Under the pieces are notes generated by a model. It did not search any database and was not told the DNA's origin. It saw only the letters and a list, made by a program, of their open reading frames with translations. Positions 1 to 8,521 of a stretch of 64,000 bases of DNA are shown in pieces. The stretch is from Brettanomyces bruxellensis (taxonomy: Eukaryota; Ascomycota; Pichiomycetes; Pichiales; Pichiaceae), in the NCBI RefSeq assembly GCF_011074885.1, contig NC_054686.1:992001-1056000 (forward strand), in the 5' to 3' direction. Position numbers and translations under genes: made by a program. Positions within the stretch are counted from its first letter, which is position 1; each line of letters opens with the position of its first letter.

Positions 1-300
1 TTGAAGCCGGATTCCATAACTATAAGTAATAATGAGGCTGAATTCCGTAGCTATAAGTAAATTCTCTAATTTGGAGAACAAAAAAAATACTAATCCCAAT
101 CCTAAGAGTACTAACTTCCAATACTGCAATACTGGGAACACTGAAATGCAACTAATGCTAAATACAAATTTATACGACTAATATTAGCAAACTACTAAAA
201 AATAAAATGCATAATCTACCCACAAAACGTAAAAAGCATAAAAACAAGTAATACATCTAACACAGAGAAGCACTTCTAACACAGCCATGCACAACATCCC
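1..300. other. Intergenic, 3' side of IML2
   Basis: AT-rich sequence downstream of the IML2 stop codon. No coding potential is seen on either strand. It starts with an imperfect direct repeat: about 19 bases at 11-29 recur at 42-60 with two mismatches. Probably 3' UTR and spacer. Confidence 0.6.
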
Positions 301-2919
301 TCAGGAAACCTGCATGTCCTCGAGGCGGTCGAGCGCAGCCTTGGTTTTCATAGAGATCCTGGTGCTCAACTCGTAATCGTCTCCGCCGAAATCCTGCGAC
401 TTCCTCAACCAGGCAACACTGTCGTCAAGCCCCCCGACCCCGTTGATATTCCAGCAGAAAAGTGCCTTCTCGTACAAGGCAGTGGGGTAGAGCCATGGGT
501 TCTCATCGAGCTTACGGAGCTTCTCCGCCGGGCCGACGCGGCCGGACAGCGAGATGTGCCTGATGACATAGCGGTCCAAAATGTGGTTGCCCCGGTGGAT
601 TTGCCCGAGCCGGCGAAGGGAAACAGCTTGCAAAGTGTGGCGCATCATCGACTGCTCGCGGGGCTCGTCAAAGTGGGCGTAGGGCTTGCCCGTGCGAGAA
701 TCGAGGAGATCGAGGTCCGGGTCGAGGGTCTGGCTTGCCGTGTAGCCGAGGAGCTTGACGGACAAACGGAGAGCCTGCTCGGGCATCCGGTTGTACCCGT
801 CCCAGAAATAGGCTAGCTCGTGGATGGGCGACGTGCCTATGCAGTCGAGATACGGCATTCCGGTCTGCCGAGCGCGGCGCTGCACCTCGCGGTGCTTGCG
901 GCAAATAAGTTTTTCAAACGGCGGGATATGCGCCATGAATGTTTTCTTGCCCGCGAGCTCCGGCGCCTGTAGTAGGTACTTGCGGGCGAGTTCGCGGTAC
1001 TTGTCCCTTTTGGCCGGGTCGGCGCTGTCCTGCATGTGCGGGCCCCGCACCAAGAGCCCCGTCTCGCACATGCGGTACGCCTCGAGGTAGCAGGCGCCCG
1101 CAAAATATGTATACAAGGCGTGCGAGTAGGTGTTCACGTCCATGAGGTGGAGAAATTCTTTCGCGGCGCGGTCGAAACGGTGCAAAAAAACAAGAAGCAT
1201 GCACCGGTCGAAAAACATCAACGCGTCGACCTGCCGCATTTGGCTGGGCTTGGCCGAGTCCAAGAGCTCCACGGCCTCCTCGAGCCGGCCCCTGCCAGCA
1301 AGCATCCGAGACTCCTGCAAGAGCCAGAGGTTGCTCCTGGGGAAGATTGCCCGGGCGTGGAGCAACGTGCGAACGAGCCTGTCGCCTGGGTGAAGGATTG
1401 TTGGCTCACCTTGGCCGGCTGTGGCTTTTCGCTCGAGTTCCATTTTTTGTGAGATGTAGGGAGAGGGGGTTGTGCTTGGGATTTTATTTTTATCATTTTG
1501 ATCCCTAATATTAAAGACCTCTTTATCATTGCCTGCATGACCTTCTCCCTTATTACTTTCTCCCTCATTTTCTCCATCATTTTCTCCCTCATTATTTTCT
1601 CCTTTACTACTTTCTCCTTCATTATTTCTATCCCCTTGAATATTCACATCCTTAGTATTCTTATCCTTAATATGCTCATCCTTAGTATTCTTATCCTTAA
1701 TATGCCCATTCTTAGTATTCTTATCCTTAATACGCTTAATATTCGTATCTCCAATATTTTTATTTTCCCCATCTCTTTCTCCAATACTCACCTCTCCTTC
1801 TCCCCTCACTGGGGCAAGATCAAAAGCAACATCCGTAAACTGAAAGGGCCCGTCGTAAAAAACAAGAAGAGCAAGCAATGCAATTCCGCCCTGCACGTTT
1901 CTCTCCTGGGCCGCCTTCCAGATCATCCGGAGTCCCTTCTCGCGCGAGCCCTTGAACCCCACCACGGAAAGCACTGTGCCCAATCCCGGTGGGAGCAAAG
2001 AAAGCACCACCTGGAGGATCCCGAAGCAGAGATTCACCCCGGAGTGGATGTACTCGTCCACGCTGGAGATCTCCGGGTCACCGTACATTTGTTCCACGTG
2101 CGCCTCCCCGCGCGCCTTCTCAGCCAGGTCTCCCCCCGTGCCCCCCATCCCTAAATGCGTCCTCATCGCCTTGTACGCCGGAGGGTTGCCAATGTGCGAC
2201 CCGGCGATCCGCGCCTTCCTCATCCGGTAAATGCGCTCGAGCCCTTCCACCACCTCGCGGTCCTGCAGCTGCTGCTCCGTCAACCCGTGCGGCACATCCG
2301 CAAAGCGCTGCGTAGACGAACTCGACCCGTCCGACTGCAAATTCGGCGTCGACTCGTTGCCTAGCAGCCCCAGGTTCCGCATCGCCTCCGTAACCGTCGT
2401 AAATTCCCCCTTGTTCATCCTCTGCATTGATTTACTAATCGAATCAAGCGCGTGGTACGCTCTTCGGAGTTTGAGCAACGCCTTAGCTTGCTCAACAAAG
2501 CTCTCGGTCATGAGCATCAAGAGGGCATTGAGGAGATTCGCCTCCGCATACACCACGGTGTACTCCGTCCCTGCCGGGTAAATCTCCGAGCCCTGTAGCC
2601 TATTTTTCTCCGCGAACCCCTTCTCTTTCCACGCGAGGCCCTCCGCCTTGGTCAAAATTACCGCGGCGTGCTTCATGGTATCCTCCTCGAATCCGAGTGT
2701 TGCCTCCAAAAATTCGCACACGCCGTACGCCAACTGCGAGATCGGCACCTCATCGTGGTCCTCTAAAAGCCGGAATGCCTCTTTGGGCCGGTCATCTAGC
2801 ACGTAGTCCATTGCTTTTAGTGCCTTTTCTAATTTCAGCGCTTCAAACACTATGTGCCTTGTTCCCTCCTCTGCCGTGACTGTCCGGCCGGGTGAAAGGA
2901 ATCCTAATGCTCTGAGCAT
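301..2919 (-). CDS. IML2: Iml2-family inclusion-body clearance protein
   Basis: An 872-residue member of the IML2/YKR018C family (DUF3808, related to animal TTC39). In S. cerevisiae Iml2 acts in clearing protein inclusion bodies with lipid droplets. Family blocks are easy to see: the N-terminal ALKAMDYVLDD and EFLEATLGF segments, KALLKLRRAY, AHIGNPP-type text near residue 240, and the strongly conserved stretch from IHSGVNLCFGILQ to YDGPFQFTD (about residues 285-355). C-terminal TPR-like helices follow. Residues of roughly 375-480 are a Lys/Asn/Asp/Glu/Gly-rich insertion built of short repeats, which makes this protein about 140 residues longer than the 731-residue yeast protein. The gene is strikingly GC-rich (58% in two hand-counted 60-base samples), while the insertion is AT-rich (30% in one sample). 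The start is the ATG at 2917-2919. Confidence 0.93.
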   Translation of the reverse strand: MLRALGFLSPGRTVTAEEGTRHIVFEALKLEKALKAMDYVLDDRPKEAFRLLEDHDEVPISQLAYGVCEFLEATLGFEEDTMKHAAVILTKAEGLAWKEKGFAEKNRLQGSEIYPAGTEYTVVYAEANLLNALLMLMTESFVEQAKALLKLRRAYHALDSISKSMQRMNKGEFTTVTEAMRNLGLLGNESTPNLQSDGSSSSTQRFADVPHGLTEQQLQDREVVEGLERIYRMRKARIAGSHIGNPPAYKAMRTHLGMGGTGGDLAEKARGEAHVEQMYGDPEISSVDEYIHSGVNLCFGILQVVLSLLPPGLGTVLSVVGFKGSREKGLRMIWKAAQERNVQGGIALLALLVFYDGPFQFTDVAFDLAPVRGEGEVSIGERDGENKNIGDTNIKRIKDKNTKNGHIKDKNTKDEHIKDKNTKDVNIQGDRNNEGESSKGENNEGENDGENEGESNKGEGHAGNDKEVFNIRDQNDKNKIPSTTPSPYISQKMELERKATAGQGEPTILHPGDRLVRTLLHARAIFPRSNLWLLQESRMLAGRGRLEEAVELLDSAKPSQMRQVDALMFFDRCMLLVFLHRFDRAAKEFLHLMDVNTYSHALYTYFAGACYLEAYRMCETGLLVRGPHMQDSADPAKRDKYRELARKYLLQAPELAGKKTFMAHIPPFEKLICRKHREVQRRARQTGMPYLDCIGTSPIHELAYFWDGYNRMPEQALRLSVKLLGYTASQTLDPDLDLLDSRTGKPYAHFDEPREQSMMRHTLQAVSLRRLGQIHRGNHILDRYVIRHISLSGRVGPAEKLRKLDENPWLYPTALYEKALFCWNINGVGGLDDSVAWLRKSQDFGGDDYELSTRISMKTKAALDRLEDMQVS
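1647..1736. repeat. 30-bp in-frame tandem repeat in IML2
   Basis: Three 30-base units (1647-1676, 1677-1706, 1707-1736), the first two almost identical. They encode a 10-residue KDKNTKD-type unit on the minus strand. A second, less regular Glu/Gly/Asn-coding repeat lies beside it at about 1550-1620. Multiples of three keep the reading frame open. Confidence 0.9.
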
Positions 2920-2958
2920 GATTGTGTGAGTATGTTTAAAATATGAAAGGATATATAT

Positions 2959-3132
2959 ATGGATGGATGTATGAATGTGTGGATATATGGATGTATAGAT
3001 GTATAGATGGATATATGAATGTATGGATCGATGTATGAATGTATGAATGTCCGGATGTATGGATGTATGGATCGATTTATGGATCGATGTATGTATTTAA
3101 ATGTATGTATGGATGAGTGTATGATTGTATGG
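2959..3132. repeat. ATGGATGTATGA-type minisatellite upstream of IML2
   Basis: About 170 bases of a degenerate 4-base-derived repeat (ATGG, ATGT, ATAG, ATGA tetramers in 8- and 12-base higher-order units). It starts only about 40 bases upstream of the IML2 start codon, so it occupies the core promoter or 5' UTR. Confidence 0.9.
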
Positions 3133-3697
3133 CTTGTTTACACACTTATGGATATACCAAATGACTTAGAAACGTGCTTCAATATCCTCTGGCACAGCCT
3201 TAATGTCGAGGTGATATCGCCCGGTCTGCAATGGATGTGTTATTGGGAAGGAAAGAAAGAAAGAAATGCGGGGGAAACTTATTATTAATGATTCTTATGC
3301 CTATATATATATGCACATGCCGGCCGTGATTCCTCAAACAATAAATACCTCAGAATATTTCAGAATATTTTTAGCCTGAATAAGAAAACGGAAGCTGGCG
3401 AAAAATCGGGAGTGCTGGAAAGTGCGGCCAAAAAAATTAGATCCGGCCCAAATACCAAAAATAACCGAGAGAGAAAAAAAATCAAAAAGCCAAGAAACCA
3501 AATTTAGGTCGGAAGACAGATTCAAATAATGCTGATAAGATGCGGCTGGTTGAAAATCCGTGTGTTCCGTGCAACCTGAGAGGTCTTCTTTAATAATTTC
3601 CGAACCTAAAGCTGGTGCAAGGGAGGCATTTTATAATTTATTTGGATCAGGAAGATGATCATTTATGTTTGGAGGAGATGAAATTCTGTCTGTGTCA

Positions 3698-3789
3698 GCC
3701 ATTAAATGCCATTAAATGCCATTAAGGAGCCATTAAGAAGCCATTAAGGAGCCATTAAATTACCGCTTCACCGCCACTTCACCGCCACC
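3698..3789. repeat. GCCATTAA tandem repeat plus TTCACCGCCAC repeat
   Basis: Six copies of a 10-11 base unit, GCCATTAA followed by AT, GGA or GAA, run from 3698 to 3760. A short TTCACCGCCAC repeat follows at 3766-3789. The array lies downstream of the GAS5 stop and its function is unknown. Confidence 0.9.
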
Positions 3790-3923
3790 TCAGCCACATT
3801 ATTTCTACCAATCTCCAAACTACTCTACTTCCTACGTCGCCGCAATTAAAGCATCAACGACTCGGTATTCAAGTGTAAATTATACAGAAAGAAAAAATGC
3901 AACTGGCGGTATCTAGTCAAGCC

Positions 3924-5282
3924 TCAATAGAAGAACACGGCAGCTATGAAGGTGAGAACAGCAGTGAAGCCATGCGTTTTCAACTGGGCTGCGATGGCCT
4001 TTGAGGTCGAAGAGCTGGATGAAGTGGCCCTTGCCGACGAAGTGGAGGTGGCCTTAGAACTTGATGAAGAAACGGCAGTCGAGTGGTTGCTGGATTGCGT
4101 GCTGGATGTCTTGACAGTGCTGCTCACGTAGTAAGCATCGTCTCCACACGACTCCTGGGTGCTTGCATCAAAGCCATTTCCACCGGTGGCACCGTTTTTC
4201 AAAAGTTTGGCGAGTCCGTCTGGAGCAGTTGGCACAGTAATGCTGAAATTCCAGTTTGTTGGGCACGACGAGATCGAGTTCGAAGTTGAGGCACCGGCAG
4301 TTCCCGTTGGATCCTCGGTGGAGTTCAACTCCTCACGCAAGTTGTCGAAGTCGGTCAAAGTCTCGACCGAGGTGTCGGACTCAACTTGCACCAATCCGTA
4401 CTTGGAAGAATCCTCCGTGTACTGGTAGACCAAACCACCGGAGAAAACTGAAGACATCTGCGTGGAGTAGATGGACTTCACCTCGGTGAAAGGTCTGGAG
4501 CCAGGAACCTGGTTGCAACCGTATTCGGAGAGGAAGATCGGAACGGAGTAGCCGGTGTACATCTTGACCTTTTCCGAGTATCCGGAGGTCGTGAACGATG
4601 ATGAGCCACACCATGAGTAGTCGTTAACACCGAGCATGTCGATTCTGGCATTGCTGTCGTTTCCACAGTTCAAGTAATCGGCAAGCTCCTTTCTCAAAGA
4701 CGAAACATCTGCTGCCGAGTATCCAACAGGGATCTGCCTGTAGTTTCTGGCCGAGATGTACTTCTTCGTGTCTCTGACAACGGCCTTAATGTATGGGGCT
4801 GTGTCCAACGTGGCCTCGTTGTTCACCAACTCGTTTGCTGCGAAGAATCCCAAAACGTTGGTGTAGTTGGCAAACTCATCAACAGTCGAAAACACCTCGT
4901 TCAAGTAAACTGCATTGTAAGAGCAGCCCGGATCATGACGCGAGAGGGATGCGTCTGGTGTGTTGAGATCAAGAATCAAGTAGATGCCCGCATCGGCAAG
5001 CTTCTCCATGCATTCGGAGTGGTCTAAGGTGTTGTCAACAGAGTAAACACGGATTGTGTTCAAACCAAGCTCCTGGAAGTATGGGATATCCCTACCGCAG
5101 ATTTCGGCATCTCCCAACGGATCCGTCAAGTTTGACGATCCGCCAGGCTGGTAGTCCACACCTCTGATGTAAAATCTATCGCCACTCTCAGAATTGTAGA
5201 ATGCGTTTCCCTTAACTTTGATGGCTGGAAGACTTGCAGCTGCACAAGCTCCGGCAAAAAGGGTGAGTGCTGAGAATCTCAT
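3924..5282 (-). CDS. GAS5: GPI-anchored 1,3-beta-glucanosyltransferase, Gas5 type
   Basis: A 452-residue GH72 enzyme that cuts and rejoins beta-1,3-glucan chains at the cell surface, remodelling the wall. An N-terminal signal peptide ends near residue 17. The catalytic domain (about 20-330) closely follows S. cerevisiae Gas5, including RFYIRGVDYQPGG, SYNAVYLNEVF and GLVYQY. The acid/base Glu is E151 in AANE and the nucleophile is E253 in LSEYGC. There is no CBM43 module after the catalytic domain, as in Gas5 and Gas3 and unlike Gas1/2/4. A Ser/Thr-rich stretch (about 390-430) and a hydrophobic tail ending in FIAAVFFY fit a GPI-attachment signal. The start is the ATG at 5280-5282, giving a proper signal peptide. 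Confidence 0.94.
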   Translation of the reverse strand: MRFSALTLFAGACAAASLPAIKVKGNAFYNSESGDRFYIRGVDYQPGGSSNLTDPLGDAEICGRDIPYFQELGLNTIRVYSVDNTLDHSECMEKLADAGIYLILDLNTPDASLSRHDPGCSYNAVYLNEVFSTVDEFANYTNVLGFFAANELVNNEATLDTAPYIKAVVRDTKKYISARNYRQIPVGYSAADVSSLRKELADYLNCGNDSNARIDMLGVNDYSWCGSSSFTTSGYSEKVKMYTGYSVPIFLSEYGCNQVPGSRPFTEVKSIYSTQMSSVFSGGLVYQYTEDSSKYGLVQVESDTSVETLTDFDNLREELNSTEDPTGTAGASTSNSISSCPTNWNFSITVPTAPDGLAKLLKNGATGGNGFDASTQESCGDDAYYVSSTVKTSSTQSSNHSTAVSSSSSKATSTSSARATSSSSSTSKAIAAQLKTHGFTAVLTFIAAVFFY

Positions 5283-8200
5283 GTCTGGATGATGCTATCT
5301 GTGAGGATAATAGAGTCTTTGCAGATCTACGGAAAGATGACAAGCGGATGATCTGGAGAAAACTACAAATAAAAACCACAAATCTGATCTGAGATGTGAA
5401 CCGAGAGAGGTTTGAACCTAATCTGGTTGAAACCTTAAAAGCACCGAAAAAAAAAAATAAAAATAAAAATAAAAAAATTTTATATCTCCACTGCATGGAT
5501 AGGCGGATGAAACTAAAAATAAAATTAAAAGCAGAAAATATGAAAGAAGGAGAGTCCGAGGAATGTGAAATTGTGCATAGATGTTTCCAGGAACAATAGT
5601 CTACGAGGAGAAAAGACTAGACTTTTCATCTGTATCTTTGTTCATTTTGATTTATTTTTTTTTCACCTCTGTGTAAACAAAGCTTCGAATTTCACAGATC
5701 CCTGAAAAAAATGAATTCTAACCCGTGTCTTCGCGACACGTCCCTCTCCCACAAAAGCTGGCATAAGCATGTATGCGTCAAAGTAATTTTTTTATTTTGA
5801 ATGCCTAACAGTACATGTTGCACTCATGGTGTTGTGCTTTATTCCAAGTCAACCGATGTATTAAAGGGGTTGAGATACAGTCAGTTTTTGTATTTTTTGT
5901 GCTTTTTTTGTTTTGTTCTTTTTGTGCTTTTTTTTTTTGTTCTTTTTGTGTATGCCACAGTTCTCTCACATTTCGTTCTTTCAGATTAATCTAAATCCTC
6001 GATCTGAAATGAAACATGCTTGCTCTAAAGACCGTGCAGGCACAGAATGGAATGCTTTTTAATTTCTGCTGCTGATTATGCTAATGCAAAAATTTTACTT
6101 TCACTAATAACTTAATTTGGTGATATAAATTCTCCAACCCCAACGGTGCAAGCGAAGTAATATCCATCCTAGTTTTTCTTTTCGGAAAATTTCCCGCATT
6201 CAGTATTTCTCGGCTAGACTCGTGCGTCTCACCACGAGATGCCCGCATTTCGAGCTTTACTGCTATTCAAATAGTGCAATTTTCAGATTTTCTGAAAGAA
6301 AAGGGGGAATGTTAAACTGGTGACAACCTTCCTTTAAAATTAAGAAGAAAGAATACTTCGCAATTAAAAGTTAGGCCATCTGTTTGTCATGCTAATTTTG
6401 AGCTTAATGTACTTTTCGCAGATTACTGTTCTTTCAATTCAAGGATTTTCTTGAAGTAAACTTTAAATTTTGAACAGAGTGTGTTGAAACAATACTTCAA
6501 ATGAACAAGTACGTTTCACATAGTAAAAATGTTATTGTTATAGCAACCTTCTATGACAATGGTCAAGATATCATCCTATTTAAACTTCGAAAGACGTATG
6601 CTTCTCAGTATTCTATAAATTGTTGAATTGTCAATTTACAAATGCATGCTTGTTGTATTATGCATTTAATACACCATTCTAAATTTTATAATAGCCAATA
6701 ATTTTTGAGTCTTTCTTTGAAGTATCTTAAAGCTTACTTATTGTGAAGGAACATTCCAAACTCTGTATGGAATGCTGTGTGGAATTTCCAAGTGCGGGAA
6801 TTGTTTTCAAAATATGTTTCCGAATGACTCACGCTTGGTAGAAAAAATGAATTCAACTATGCCTCATAAAATTAGAATGCTGGTGACAATAATGTATATG
6901 TCTTGTAATGATTGTCATCTGTAAGGTTTCTGCTTATCTCAATTAACATAGACTTACTCCAGGTACACATTGGTTTCAAGTATTAAGCAAAACTTTGAAC
7001 ATATTGAGTAGTTCACTAATTATGAAAGTACAAGCATAAACGTATATTTCCAAAACCCGTTCTTTCTAGAGGTACAGCTTCTAAGATATTGCTGTGTTCA
7101 TTTAGTTCACTTCAAGTTTTTAGACGAAAATACAAAATGCATTATTTTTTATTGCTTTCCAAAAAAAAATGAATAAGTTGTTTAGTGATTTCGAAACGTT
7201 TTCATAATTTGTAATTTCAGTAATGGTATCAAAGAATTTCATTAGCATTTCGATGTAGATTCAAACTAGTTTTGACAAATACTCAAAATCAAAATATTCG
7301 AAGACAACTAAAGGAAAGCATCCCATATGAAGTTTTTTCAAAAGAATACCAGGTGGTCTTTCTGAGGAATGCGATGAGTAATACCGGATGAAACTCTTGA
7401 ATTATATACATTTAACCCCCTGTTAAAGTTACACTAGCATATAGAGTTTATATGTGATCAGTAAGAACTTCTTAATCTTACAATAGAAGTTCAAGTAAGA
7501 TGGGTGAGGTTTGGCAAAGTTTAGAAATGCTTCAATTAAATAATATGGGCGAAACATACTTCTTTCCTTCTTAAATATCTAATAGAATAGAATAATCATG
7601 GTCATTCATAATTTTATTTTTCTCAACGAAATAAAAATACATTATGAAATGATTAGCATCTTTCTATCATAGTATTTTCCCAAAGAATGAGTCCAAAATT
7701 TGGACTCACATACTACGCTGCAGCAAAAACCGTTTTCTGCAAATATTTCAATAATAATAAAAACCATTATTTGAAACCGCTTCACTTCAAAGTGCTACTT
7801 TGCACTTTAATCATTACAAATATCATGAGACATGGAAATAAAGGATTTAACTTGCTTGTTACGTGTGACATGTCGCGCAATAAAATAACCTAATATGAGC
7901 CCTCAGGCCCAAATCAAGAAATTCCCAACAGCGTAGAAAATAGTCCCAAATCGACGGGTCGAAAACGCAAAAAAATAATATGCCTGTGATCAGAAAGAAA
8001 TTTGTCGGTGGTGTGGATATTGTTCTGCAGCTTTAATCATTGCAAAGGTCAAGTTTGCAGCATTGTAATCAACCGATCAAGAAAGTTGTTGCATAACTAG
8101 AACAATAATAAGCCATTGTCTCTTTTTCATGAACAGCCTTTCTTTAAAAATAGTTTCAGTAAAATTCAAGAATTACAATCATGCGGACCGGTGGTATTTC

Positions 8201-8521
8201 GATCAACAAATACATACATGATGCGATGCTAAAATCTGCCAATCGAAGCCCGATTAGAATAATCTATGTTAGTATTGGCTCATTTGGGACCAAATGCATC
8301 TTATCGCGGAAAATTGATTCCGGTGAAAAACGAAAAATAAAGAAAAAATAACAACGCTCGCTGGTTCTTATGTGGCTCCCAAATTTACATTGTTTTAACT
8401 ATTGGTGCTCACTTTCCCGTTGAAGTGTCCGAGATACGGTTGACAGCTTGCAGATTAATGAAATTATAAGTTAATTCGATAGTTTAGGGGCCAATGAAAT
8501 AAGAAGTCGGATTCAAAGATC
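5283..8521. other. AT-rich gene desert of about 3 kb
   Basis: This is the longest gene-free stretch in the window, between the divergent GAS5 and Zn-cluster genes. The first few hundred bases next to GAS5 are its promoter, with A/T tracts. The rest (about 5650-8450) has only short open frames that resemble no family. Hand-counted 60-base samples give 22-35% GC. I see no LTR, no credible tRNA and no long tandem array. A small hairpin (6-base arms CTCGTG/CACGAG, 8-base loop) is at 6219-6238. Confidence 0.7.

Larger units (their letters stand above)
2920..3923. other. Intergenic between IML2 and GAS5, repeat-rich
   Basis: About 1 kb upstream of IML2 and downstream of GAS5. It holds two tandem repeats (listed separately) and A/T-rich sequence. 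The open frames across the minisatellite are low-complexity Met/Tyr/Asp text and I do not regard them as genes. Confidence 0.6.

Noticed and set aside
1036..1452. Long frames antisense to IML2
   Set aside because: GC-rich genes give long antisense frames by composition; they have no homology and lie wholly inside a conserved gene.
3019..3288. 89-codon open frame over the IML2 upstream minisatellite
   Set aside because: It is a by-product of the ATGG/ATGT repeat and has low-complexity Met/Tyr/Asp text without homology.
6190..6260. tRNA-Glu-like text (AGT..GGCTAG.ACT followed by TCTCAC and TTTCGAGC)
   Set aside because: The D-arm and anticodon-arm resemblance is partial, the anticodon loop would have 8 bases, and neither a T stem nor an acceptor stem pairs. 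At best a decayed relic; probably chance.
7687..7893. 68-codon open frame in the AT-rich desert
   Set aside because: Composition-driven Lys/Asn/Phe text, no relatives recognised, no promoter context. It does not show the desert to be a decayed known gene.
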